Source: an uncultured Bacteroidales bacterium (GTDB lineage Bacteria; Bacteroidota; Bacteroidia; Bacteroidales; UBA932). From it: a DNA stretch of 13,914 nucleotides. Positions 6,062 to 13,010 of the stretch are shown here, one piece after another. Positions within the stretch are counted from its first letter, which is position 1; each line of letters starts with the position of its first letter. Below the pieces are notes generated by a model, which saw only the letters and a list, made by a program, of their open reading frames with translations, was not told the origin of the DNA and searched no databases. Position numbers and translations under genes: made by a program. Where the stretch lies: the NCBI GenBank assembly GCA_905235775.1, contig CAJOMY010000066.1, forward strand, positions 1-13,914, given 5' to 3'.

Positions 6062-6645
6062 AGTGCGAGGAAATTGCGGAGAATCGCCGCTCCGACCGAG
6101 CCGCTCTTCTCCGGGTGAAACTGGGTGCCGTAGAAATTCTCGTATTTGAGTGCGGCGCTGAACAGGCAGTCGCCGTGGCGGCAGGTGGCGATGGTGTCCG
6201 GACACAGCTCCGGGTAGTACGAGTGAACGAAATAGACGAAGCTGCCGCCTTCCATACCCTTGAACAGTTTGCTGTCCAGGTTGCCGAGGGTGTTCCAGCC
6301 CATGTGCGGGACTTTGGCGTCCGGCGTCTCGGCGAAGCGGCGTACGCGGGCGTCGAAAATGCCCAGGCCCTGCGTCGGCCCTTCTTCGGAGTCGCGACAC
6401 ATCAGCTGCAGCCCCACGCAGATGCCCAGTACGGGCCGGCGCAGGCTCTTGACCAGCTCGCACAGGCCGCGCGAACGGAGGCTCTCCATCGCCTCGGCGG
6501 CGTTGCCCACGCCTGGGAGGATCACTTTGTCCGCCGCGAGGATCCGGGCGGGATCCGCGGTGAGTTCATATTCCACGCCCAGGCGCTGCAGGGCGTTGCC
6601 GACCGAACGGATATTGCCGGCGTCGTAGTCGATGATGGCAATCAT
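6058..6645 (-). CDS. hisH: Imidazole glycerol phosphate synthase glutaminase subunit
   Basis: A 195-residue class I glutamine amidotransferase that supplies ammonia to HisF. The nucleophile elbow GICVGLQ places the catalytic Cys at 76. His177 and Glu179 in QFHPEKS complete the triad, and the MGWN segment is present. The N terminus MIAIIDYDAGNIRSVGNAL matches the family. Its ATG overlaps the hisB stop by 4 nt and its stop overlaps hisA by 4 nt, both as ATGA, so the three genes are translationally coupled. Confidence 0.98.
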   Translation of the reverse strand: MIAIIDYDAGNIRSVGNALQRLGVEYELTADPARILAADKVILPGVGNAAEAMESLRSRGLCELVKSLRRPVLGICVGLQLMCRDSEEGPTQGLGIFDARVRRFAETPDAKVPHMGWNTLGNLDSKLFKGMEGGSFVYFVHSYYPELCPDTIATCRHGDCLFSAALKYENFYGTQFHPEKSGSVGAAILRNFLAL

Positions 6646-7700
6646 AGCAGTCCTTTGCTGGAAGGGAGATTGTAGCTGAAAACGTCGCGGCGTACCGCCT
6701 GCTTGAGGGAACGGGCGAAGGCCTTGAAGACGCCCTCGGCGAGGTGGTGGTTGTTCTCGCCGCGGGCCTGCACGTACAGGTTGGCGCGCATGGCGTCGGA
6801 GAGCGACTTGAAGAAGTGCTTGAACATCTCCGTGGGTACGTCGCCCACGTACTCGCGGGTGAAGGTCACATCCCAGACCAGCTCGCTCCGGCCGCCGAAA
6901 TCCAGCAGCACGAGGGCGCGGCTCTCGTCCATGGGCAGGGCGAAGCCGTAGCGGTCTATGCCCCGTTTGTCGCCCAGGGCCTGCCGCAGGGCCTCGCCGA
7001 GGGCGATGCCCACGTCCTCGATGGTGTGGTGTTCGTCCACCTCCAGGTCGCCCTTGCAGCGGATCTCCAGGGCGATGCCGCCGTGGTGGATGAGCTGCGT
7101 GAGCATGTGGTCGAAGAATTTCAGGCCGGTGTCGATGCCGGAGGGCCCTTTGCCGTCCAGGTCCACGCGGACGAAGATGTCGGTCTCGCCGGTCTTGCGG
7201 GCGACGGTGGCGCTGCGCGCGCTGCTGCGGATGGTCTCCGCGATCTGCGCCCAAGTCAGTTCGCCGACCAGCAGCGCCTGCGCACCGAGATTCTGCGCCA
7301 GCTGGCGGTCCGTCTCCCGGTCGCCGACGACCCAGCTGGCCGCGAGGTCGTAGGATCCGTCGAGGTACTTGCCGAACATCCCCGTACCGGGCTTGCGGTT
7401 GGGGGACTTGTCCTCCGGCATCGACGGATCGATCAGTATGTCGTCGAAATGGACGCCTTCGCCCTCCAGGGTGCGCAGGAGCAGGTTCTGGGCGGGCCAG
7501 AAATCCGCTTCCGGGAAGGCGGGCGTGCCCAGTCCGTCCTGGTTGGAGGCCATGACGAGTTCATAGCCCAGGCCGGAAAGGGCCTTGAGTCCGGAGATGG
7601 CGCCGGGCACGAAGACGACCTTGTCCAGGGCGTCGATCTGCTCGTCGGCGGGTTCGCACAGCAGGGTGCCGTCCCTATCGATGAATATCGCCTTTTTCAT
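6642..7700 (-). CDS. hisB: Bifunctional histidinol-phosphatase / imidazoleglycerol-phosphate dehydratase
   Basis: A 352-residue fusion catalysing the IGP dehydratase step and histidinol-phosphate hydrolysis. Residues 1 to about 160 are a HAD phosphatase: FIDRDGTLL with Asp8/Asp10, ASNQDG, Lys103 (RKP) and GDRETD. From about 163 comes the dehydratase, with DEHHTIEDVG (222-231) and a second NNHHLAEG metal motif. The HAD domain lacks the Cys/His zinc loop of E. coli HisB, having DPSMPEDKSPNRKPGTG instead, as I recall for Bacteroides HisB. I chose MKKAIFIDRDGTL at 7700; it begins inside the last 26 nt of hisC. Confidence 0.97.
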   Translation of the reverse strand: MKKAIFIDRDGTLLCEPADEQIDALDKVVFVPGAISGLKALSGLGYELVMASNQDGLGTPAFPEADFWPAQNLLLRTLEGEGVHFDDILIDPSMPEDKSPNRKPGTGMFGKYLDGSYDLAASWVVGDRETDRQLAQNLGAQALLVGELTWAQIAETIRSSARSATVARKTGETDIFVRVDLDGKGPSGIDTGLKFFDHMLTQLIHHGGIALEIRCKGDLEVDEHHTIEDVGIALGEALRQALGDKRGIDRYGFALPMDESRALVLLDFGGRSELVWDVTFTREYVGDVPTEMFKHFFKSLSDAMRANLYVQARGENNHHLAEGVFKAFARSLKQAVRRDVFSYNLPSSKGLL

Positions 7701-8727
7701 ATGCTTGCAGGGATTGTAGCAGTCGGTCGTTCTCGGACGTGAGTCCGATGGTGATGCGCAGGCAGCCTGCACAGCCGCTCACGCGGGAACGGTTGCGCAC
7801 GATGATGCCGTCGGCGAGCAGGTGCGCGTAGAGGGCGTCGGCGTCGTCCACCTGCACGAGCAGGAAATTGGCGTCGCTCGGCCAGACGCGGCGCACGAAG
7901 CCGAAGGCGGGCAGCGCCGCCGCCACGCGGGTGCGCTGGCCCACAATCTCGGCCACCTGGCCGTCTATCGGCCGGTCCAGCGCCTTCAAGACCAGCTCCT
8001 GGGTGGACTGGTTGATATTGTAGGGGTACTTGACCATCGACATCAGCCGGATGATGTACGGGCTGGCGAAGGCCATGCCGAGCCGCAGTCCGGCGAGGCC
8101 ATAGGCCTTGGACAGCGTCTGGAAGATGACAAGGTTGGGAAATTCCGGCAGGCGTGTGCGCAGGCTGCCCTGCCCGCTGAAGTCGGCGTAGGCCTCGTCC
8201 AGCACGACGATGCCGGGGAAGCGCCGGATGAGCGAAACCAGCTCCCCGGTCGGGAAGGCGTTGCCGGACGGGTTGTTGGGGCTGCACAGGAAGAGCAGCC
8301 GGGTGTGTGTGTCCGAGGCGGCGAGCAGGGCCTCCGCCGGCAGGGAGAAATCCGGGCCGAGGGGGATGCGCCGCATCTCGACGTCGTTGATGTCCGCCGC
8401 GACGTTGTACATGCCGTAACTGGGTTCGATGGCGACGGCGTTGTCCACGCCCGGCGTGCAGAAGATGCGGAACACCAGGTCGATGGCCTCGTCGCTGCCA
8501 TTGCCCAGGAAAAGGCTTTCCGCCGGAATCCCCTTGATGGCGGCGATCTTGGCTTTGAGGGCCTTCTGGTGCGGGTCGGGGTAGCGGTTATAGCCTGTGG
8601 GATAGGGGCTTTCGTTGGCATCCAGGAAGATGCCCAGCGTCCCCTGGTACTCGTCGCGGGCGGTGGAGTAGGGGCACAGGGCGCGGATGTTCGGCCGCAC
8701 GAGCTGTTCGATGTCCTGGCTATTCAT
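7675..8727 (-). CDS. hisC: Histidinol-phosphate aminotransferase
   Basis: A 350-residue fold-type I PLP enzyme converting imidazole acetol phosphate to histidinol phosphate with glutamate. Visible are FLDANESPYP for substrate and N-terminal contacts, GNGSDEAID for the PLP phosphate, SPNNPSGN, DEAYADF, and TLSKAYGLAGLRLG with the Schiff-base Lys207. The start overlaps the hisD stop by 8 nt and the end overlaps hisB by 26 nt. Length is normal for HisC. Nothing is missing. Confidence 0.97.
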   Translation of the reverse strand: MNSQDIEQLVRPNIRALCPYSTARDEYQGTLGIFLDANESPYPTGYNRYPDPHQKALKAKIAAIKGIPAESLFLGNGSDEAIDLVFRIFCTPGVDNAVAIEPSYGMYNVAADINDVEMRRIPLGPDFSLPAEALLAASDTHTRLLFLCSPNNPSGNAFPTGELVSLIRRFPGIVVLDEAYADFSGQGSLRTRLPEFPNLVIFQTLSKAYGLAGLRLGMAFASPYIIRLMSMVKYPYNINQSTQELVLKALDRPIDGQVAEIVGQRTRVAAALPAFGFVRRVWPSDANFLLVQVDDADALYAHLLADGIIVRNRSRVSGCAGCLRITIGLTSENDRLLQSLQAYEKGDIHR

Positions 8728-10003
8728 GGGCGAGACGGATTTTGACGGCGTTGGCGTGGGCTTGCAGGCCTTCCGCCTCGGCCATCGTGACGATGGTGTC
8801 TGACAATTCGCGCAGTCCTTCCGGCGTGAGTTCCTGGAGCGTCATCTTGCGGAAGTAGCTGTCCAGGTTGACCCCGCTGAACGACCGGGCCCAGCCGCAG
8901 GTGGGCAGGGTGTGGTTGGTGCCGGAAGCGTAGTCGCCGGCGCTTTCCGGCGTCCAGGCGCCCACGAAGACGCTGCCGGCCGCCGTGATGCGCCCGGCAA
9001 GGCTCCAGGGATCCCGCACGGCGAGGATGAGGTGTTCGGGGGCGTAGGCGTTGGCGAAGTCCACCCGGTCCTGTGCGTCGCCGAGCACGATGCAACGGCT
9101 CTTGTCCAGGGCCTTCCGGACAAAATCCTCGCGGGGCAGTTCGCGGGTCTGCCGCTCTACCTCGATGCGTACAGCCTCCGCCGTCCCGGCATCGGGACAG
9201 ACCAGCATCACCTGGCTGTCGGCGCCGTGCTCCGCCTGGGAGAGCAGGTCGGCCGCGGCGAAGGCGGCCGGGGTCGATCCGTCGGTCACGACCATGACCT
9301 CGGACGGCCCGGCGGGCATGTCGATGGCCACCGTCCCGGCGGACAGCAACTGCTTGGCGGTGGTGACGTATTGGTTGCCGGGACCGAAGATCTTGTCCAC
9401 CTTCGGGACCGTCCGGGTGCCGTAGGCCATGGCGGCCACGGCCTGGGCGCCGCCGAGCTTGAAAACCCGCTTCACCCCGCAATAGGCGGCGGTGTAGAGC
9501 ACTTCGGCATTGACCCGCCCGTCCTTGCCTGCAGGGGTGCAGAGCACCACATCGGGGCAGCCGGCGATATCGGCCGGCACGGCGAGCATCAGCACGGTGG
9601 AGAAGAGGGGAGCGGTGCCCCCGGGAATGTAGAGGCCCACGCGCCCGATGGGCACGGGCCGCTGGATGCAGCACACGCCCGGCGCCGTCTGGACGCGGAC
9701 TTCCTGCGGACGTTGCGCTTCGTGGAAAGCGCGGATGTGCCGTTCGGCACGGGCGATGGCCCGTTTGACTGCGGGGCTGACACGCACTTCCGCCTCCAGG
9801 ATCTCGTCGGGCGTCACTTCGATCGCGTCGAGGGGACGTCCGTCGATCTCTTCCGACAGTGCGCGGAGAGCGTCGTCGCCCTGCTCGCGCACGCGCTGCA
9901 GGATCGCCTCCACGCGTTCGCGGACAGTCGGATTGAGGGCCGAGGGGCGGGCGCAGAGCGCCTCCCATTGCTCCCGGGGCGGGTTGATACAAGTTTCCAG
10001 CAT
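8720..10003 (-). CDS. hisD: Histidinol dehydrogenase
   Basis: A 427-residue zinc enzyme that oxidises histidinol to histidine in two NAD-dependent steps. Family hallmarks in order are VGLYIPGGTAPLFS, FKLGGAQAVAAMAYGT, KIFGPGNQYV, DMPAGPSE, LSQAEHGADSQ (zinc Gln/His), AYAPEHL with the catalytic Glu-His pair, and AGDYASGTNHTLPT with a zinc Asp. The ATG at 10003 lies 6 nt beyond the hisG stop codon's last base; the gap itself is 3 nt. Length and motifs are complete. Confidence 0.98.
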   Translation of the reverse strand: MLETCINPPREQWEALCARPSALNPTVRERVEAILQRVREQGDDALRALSEEIDGRPLDAIEVTPDEILEAEVRVSPAVKRAIARAERHIRAFHEAQRPQEVRVQTAPGVCCIQRPVPIGRVGLYIPGGTAPLFSTVLMLAVPADIAGCPDVVLCTPAGKDGRVNAEVLYTAAYCGVKRVFKLGGAQAVAAMAYGTRTVPKVDKIFGPGNQYVTTAKQLLSAGTVAIDMPAGPSEVMVVTDGSTPAAFAAADLLSQAEHGADSQVMLVCPDAGTAEAVRIEVERQTRELPREDFVRKALDKSRCIVLGDAQDRVDFANAYAPEHLILAVRDPWSLAGRITAAGSVFVGAWTPESAGDYASGTNHTLPTCGWARSFSGVNLDSYFRKMTLQELTPEGLRELSDTIVTMAEAEGLQAHANAVKIRLAHE

Positions 10004-10006
10004 GGC

Positions 10007-10858
10007 TTACGGAATGAGTTTGTCGATATTCAGTACCAGGATGCCCTCGGCACCGATGGCCTTGAGCTGCCTGATCTTGTCCCAGAGTTCATCTTCGTCC
10101 ACCACGGAGTGCAGCGAACACCAGCCCTCGGCGGCAAGCGGCATCACGGTCGGACTGCGCATGGCCGGCAGGATACGCGTGGCTTCCTCGACAGCTGTTT
10201 GCGGCAGGTTCATCAGGATATATTTCTTGCGGCGGCTGACCATGGCCGAATCGATACGGAAAAGCATCTCGTCCAGGATTGCCTGCTGCGCGGGGGTAAG
10301 GCTCCCGCTCGAAATGAGCACGGCCTCGGACCGGAAGACCTGCTCCACTTCCACCAGGCCGTTGGATACGAGCGTGCCGCCGGAGGAGACAATGTCGAAA
10401 ATGGCGTCGGCGATGTCGGCGGCGGGGGCGATCTCCACGGAGCCCTTGATCACCTCGATCACGGCCTCGATGCCCTGCCCGTCCAGCCACCGCTTCAAGA
10501 TGCGGGGATAGGAGGTCGCGATGCGCTTGCCGGCGAACCATTGCGGCCCCCGGTAATCCACGCTCTTGGGCACGGCCAGCGAGATGCGGCAGGCGCCGAA
10601 ACCGAGTTTGCGAACCACCTGCACGGGCAAGCCGTGCTCCTCGACCTCGTTGAGTCCTACGATGCCGAGTCCGGCGGTGCCGCTGGAGACGACCTGCGGG
10701 ATGTCGTCGTCGCGCATGTACAGGAGCTCCAGGGGAAAATTGGGGGCCTGGGACAGGAACTTGCGGCGGGAGTCGTCGATGTCGATCCCGATTTCGCGAA
10801 GCAGGGCGGTGCTGTCTTCGTTGAGACGGCCCTTGGATTGGATGGCTAATCTTAACAT
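10007..10858 (-). CDS. hisG: ATP phosphoribosyltransferase, long form
   Basis: A 283-residue enzyme joining ATP and PRPP, the first and feedback-controlled step of histidine synthesis. MLRLAIQSKGRLNEDS is the canonical start. The catalytic domain shows RIATSYP and the PRPP loop around EIAPAADIADAIFDIVSSGG. After about residue 210 the sequence KKYILMNLP and the tail through VLNIDKLIP form the C-terminal ACT-like regulatory domain. That makes this the HisZ-independent long form, normally inhibited by histidine. I reject the upstream in-frame ATG at 10933 because it would translate the attenuator. AGGAAGA lies about 7 nt before the chosen ATG at 10858. Confidence 0.98.
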   Translation of the reverse strand: MLRLAIQSKGRLNEDSTALLREIGIDIDDSRRKFLSQAPNFPLELLYMRDDDIPQVVSSGTAGLGIVGLNEVEEHGLPVQVVRKLGFGACRISLAVPKSVDYRGPQWFAGKRIATSYPRILKRWLDGQGIEAVIEVIKGSVEIAPAADIADAIFDIVSSGGTLVSNGLVEVEQVFRSEAVLISSGSLTPAQQAILDEMLFRIDSAMVSRRKKYILMNLPQTAVEEATRILPAMRSPTVMPLAAEGWCSLHSVVDEDELWDKIRQLKAIGAEGILVLNIDKLIP

Positions 10859-10876
10859 AGTGGTCTTCCTACTAAC

Positions 10877-10908
10877 AAAAAAGGCTTCCCGGGTCCTCCG
10901 GCAAGCCT
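10877..10908 (-). terminator. Attenuator (intrinsic terminator) of the his leader
   Basis: In the transcript AGGCTT (10908-10903) pairs with AAGCCT (10887-10882). After one C-C mismatch, CCGG pairs with CCGG around a 5-nt loop, and six U follow (10882-10877). It ends 18 nt before the hisG ATG. The 5' arm of this hairpin is also the 3' arm of the competing antiterminator, so it should work only when the antiterminator does not form. Confidence 0.9.
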
Positions 10909-10977
10909 CTCTTGACGCAACATGCACGCACACGACGACCTACCGGATCCTCAGATTCGGTGGTGATGGTGATAGGT
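10897..10977 (-). promoter_or_regulatory. his attenuator: pause hairpin and antiterminator segments
   Basis: Segment B (10947-10937, TCCGGTAGGTC) can pair with segment C (10907-10897, GGCTTGCCGGA) over 11 positions, three of them wobbles. That disrupts the terminator. Segment A (10977-10971, ACCTATC, codons 3-5 of the leader peptide) can instead pair with GGTAGGT inside B over 7 positions. A ribosome stalled at the His codons would cover A and free B to capture C (read-through). A ribosome reaching the stop would cover B and let the terminator form. The pairings are seen in the sequence; the mechanism is inferred by analogy with enterobacterial his. Confidence 0.85.
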
Positions 10978-10983
10978 GCGCAT
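10951..10983 (-). CDS. hisL: his operon leader peptide with four consecutive His codons
   Basis: An 11-codon ORF (10 residues, MRTYHHHHRI) with codons CAC CAT CAC CAC, located between the his promoter and the attenuator. An in-frame ATG at 10992 would add three residues (MTQ) but would sit almost on the inferred transcription start. The run of the pathway's own amino acid is the classic sensing device: low charged tRNA-His stalls the ribosome here. The stop codon lies 3 nt before antiterminator segment B. The peptide itself probably has no other role. Confidence 0.9.
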   Translation of the reverse strand: MRTYHHHHRI

Positions 10984-11000
10984 TTGTGTCATACCGTCTG

Positions 11001-11032
11001 CAAATGTAAAGATTATTTCCGGAAAAAGCAAA
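11001..11032 (-). promoter_or_regulatory. his operon promoter
   Basis: On the minus strand TTTG (11032-11029) is followed after 20 nt by TACATTTG (11008-11001). This matches the -33 TTTG / -7 TAnnTTTG promoter of Bacteroidota in both boxes and spacing. Inferred transcription start is about 10996-10994, so the leader-peptide ATG is about 11-13 nt into the mRNA. The promoter begins just 11 nt after the exporter stop, with no terminator between. Confidence 0.75.
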
Positions 11033-11043
11033 ATATCCTCCCC

Positions 11044-12345
11044 TCAATGGACACTTCGCCCCGGGTGCGGCCTTTTCCCGGAGAAAAGGTGTTGGGGCAG
11101 CTCCATCGCCACGATGATGCCGAGCACGATGGCGACCGCCGCCTTGACGGCGCCGAAACCGCTTGAGAGCGACTCGCCCAGCTGCGCGGACACCAGATAA
11201 TAAGTGCACCAGAATATGCCGGCTCCCGGCACCAGCGGGAAGATGCCGCAGAGCAGGAAGACCTGCGCCGGACACTTCTGGGCGACGGCGGCGACGCGGG
11301 ACAGCACGCAGATCAGCACGGAGGACGACAATACGGCAAATACCGGGGAGAAGGCCGTATAGCGGACCAGCACCAGGTACAGGCACCAGCCGACGGCCCC
11401 GACGGCCCCGGCGGTGAGATATTGCGCACGCGGCACGCCGAACAGGCAGGCGAACGCGAGGGTGCCCACGAAGGCGGCGGCCGTCTGGACGGCCAGTCCC
11501 GTCGTCCCGGGATCGATGCTCATGCCCGCCAGCCGGACCATTCCGCCGAACAGCCAGCCGTCCAGCAGGAAACCGAACGCCACGCCGAGCGCGATATTCA
11601 CGAAGCCCAGCATCGCGTCGGTCAGGCGCGTCAGGCCTGCGATGTAGTCCGAGTTCGCCAGGTCCCGTACGCCGTTGACGAAGGGCACGCCGGGAATCAG
11701 GGGCATGATCGAGCCGATGATCATGTTGCTGAGGTTGTTGCCGAAACCGATGCGGTGGAACAGCAGGCAGAGCAGGGTGACCAACAGGGCATTGCACACC
11801 CCGCCCACGATCTTGGACAGGTAGCGGCCGCTGACCAGCAGGATGAAGGTATAAAGCAGGGCGCCTGCCACGAAGGCGGCCGCACAGTCCATCCAGCCTC
11901 CGCCGAACACGGCGCAGAAGCCCGATGCGCCCAGCGCGGACCCCAGGATCTGCTCCCAGTCGGGCTTGGGCGGGGTATCGCGGATGATCCGCAGGCGTTC
12001 GCGTGCCTGCTCCAGCGAGCAAAGGTCGAAGGCGATGTCGTAACTGAGGCGGTTCACGGCCACCACTTTGGACAGCTGGATTCCCCGGATGGGGATGAAT
12101 TCCACGTTGGCGTAGGTCTGCGCCTGTCCGCCGTCATGGCGGACCTTGTCCACCGAGCCGGTGGTGAAAATGCCGTTGCTGAGCACGAAGAAATTGCCGG
12201 AATCCACACCGAAATGCGAGGCGATCCGGGACATGATGTCTTCCACGCGCGAAATCTCCGCGCCGTTTTCCAGTAGAATGTGTCCCGCTTCCGCGGCCAC
12301 TTCCAGCACTTCGGCCAGACCGGCCTCCTGTCCAGTTGCTTTCAT
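11044..12345 (-). CDS. ThrE-type threonine/serine exporter, fused two-domain form
   Basis: A 433-residue inner-membrane protein of the ThrE family, whose characterised member in Corynebacterium exports threonine and serine. The N-terminal soluble part has the hallmark LLENGAEISRVEDIMSRIA (26-44) and FFVLSNGIFTT. Membrane spans then run through most of the protein. The first block (to about residue 260) is the YjjP-like half, and the second (about 275-420), from FACLFGVPRAQYLTAGAVGA on, is the YjjB-like half. They are joined in one chain here, as in ThrE itself. Substrate is not proven. The ATG at 12345 lies 5 nt after a TATCTTTG promoter box. It precedes the his operon on the same strand. Confidence 0.88.
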   Translation of the reverse strand: MKATGQEAGLAEVLEVAAEAGHILLENGAEISRVEDIMSRIASHFGVDSGNFFVLSNGIFTTGSVDKVRHDGGQAQTYANVEFIPIRGIQLSKVVAVNRLSYDIAFDLCSLEQARERLRIIRDTPPKPDWEQILGSALGASGFCAVFGGGWMDCAAAFVAGALLYTFILLVSGRYLSKIVGGVCNALLVTLLCLLFHRIGFGNNLSNMIIGSIMPLIPGVPFVNGVRDLANSDYIAGLTRLTDAMLGFVNIALGVAFGFLLDGWLFGGMVRLAGMSIDPGTTGLAVQTAAAFVGTLAFACLFGVPRAQYLTAGAVGAVGWCLYLVLVRYTAFSPVFAVLSSSVLICVLSRVAAVAQKCPAQVFLLCGIFPLVPGAGIFWCTYYLVSAQLGESLSSGFGAVKAAVAIVLGIIVAMELPQHLFSGKRPHPGRSVH

Positions 12346-12347
12346 GA

Positions 12348-12378
12348 TTGCAAAGATACGATAAATCCCTTATTTTTG
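12348..12378 (+). promoter_or_regulatory. Promoter of the MTA/SAH nucleosidase gene
   Basis: TTG (12348-12350), then 20 nt, then TATTTTTG (12371-12378) gives a fair -33/-7 pair. The start codon at 12387 is only 8 nt beyond the box, so the predicted leader is about 3-4 nt. This promoter interleaves with the exporter promoter on the other strand. Confidence 0.6.
12351..12358 (-). promoter_or_regulatory. Putative -7 element of the exporter gene
   Basis: The minus strand reads TATCTTTG, a perfect TAnnTTTG. It lies 5 nt before the exporter ATG (12345), so the inferred mRNA would start at or within a few bases of the start codon. A -33 box is not clear. It lies back to back with the opposite-strand box at 12371-12378. 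Confidence 0.6.
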
Positions 12379-12386
12379 CAGTCTGT

Positions 12387-13010
12387 ATGAAGACAGGAAT
12401 TATCGTTGCGATGAGCAAGGAGCTTGATGCCCTGCATCAGGCCGGCCTGACGGGGGCGGTGCTGTCAGGCATCGGCAAGGCCGCCGCCGCCCGCACCGCC
12501 ACGGAGATGATCTTGCGCGAACGTCCCGACTGCATGCTCAATTCCGGCTGTGCCGGCGGCATCGCCCCGGGACTCCGGGTTCTTGACATCGTGGTCGGCG
12601 CCCAGACCGCCTACCATGACGTATGGTGCGGCGAGGGGAACCTCCGGGGCCAGGTCCAGGGCCTGCCGCAGCGTTTCGACGCGGACCCGGACCTTTTGCG
12701 CCTGGCCGCGTCAGTCCGTTCGGAGCGGCCGGTGCACACCGGCCTCATCTGTTCGGGAGACCAGTTCCTCACCACGCCCGAAGAGGACGCGCGCGTACTG
12801 GACATCTACCCGGATGCGCTGGCCTGCGACATGGAATCTGCGTCCATCGCCCAGGTGTGCCGGCATTACGGCGTCCCTTTCCTGAGTTTCCGGATCATCA
12901 GCGACGTGCACGACACCGCCGCCGGTACGGAGACCGTCTACCGGGACTTCTGGAAGCATGTCGCGGACGACTCCTTCTCTTTTCTCAAACAGTTGCTGGA
13001 CAGGCTTTAG
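12387..13010 (+). CDS. mtnN: 5'-methylthioadenosine/S-adenosylhomocysteine nucleosidase
   Basis: A 207-residue cytoplasmic nucleosidase of the PNP superfamily that cleaves adenine from MTA, SAH or 5'-deoxyadenosine. MKTGIIVAMSKEL aligns with the E. coli MTAN start and places the catalytic Glu at 12. NSGCAGGIAPGL (52-63), the nucleoside-binding DMESAS (148-153, Glu150) and RIISD (169-173, catalytic Asp173) are intact. It is about 25 residues shorter than E. coli MTAN, mainly by tighter loops, so a related adenosine-type nucleosidase is possible. The open frame reaches back to 12348, but that start lies upstream of the promoter box and adds non-family sequence. The stop overlaps the convergent hydrolase stop by 4 nt. 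Confidence 0.88.
   Translation: MKTGIIVAMSKELDALHQAGLTGAVLSGIGKAAAARTATEMILRERPDCMLNSGCAGGIAPGLRVLDIVVGAQTAYHDVWCGEGNLRGQVQGLPQRFDADPDLLRLAASVRSERPVHTGLICSGDQFLTTPEEDARVLDIYPDALACDMESASIAQVCRHYGVPFLSFRIISDVHDTAAGTETVYRDFWKHVADDSFSFLKQLLDRL

Noticed and set aside
8912..10849. 645-codon plus-strand open frame across hisD and hisG
   Set aside because: It runs antisense through two unmistakable his genes and their junction. The composition is Gly/His/Asp-rich, as expected from reverse-complemented coding DNA.
10007..10933. Longer hisG starting at an in-frame ATG at 10933
   Set aside because: The extra 25 codons would be the antiterminator and terminator hairpins. Family alignment starts at MLRLAIQSKG (10858).
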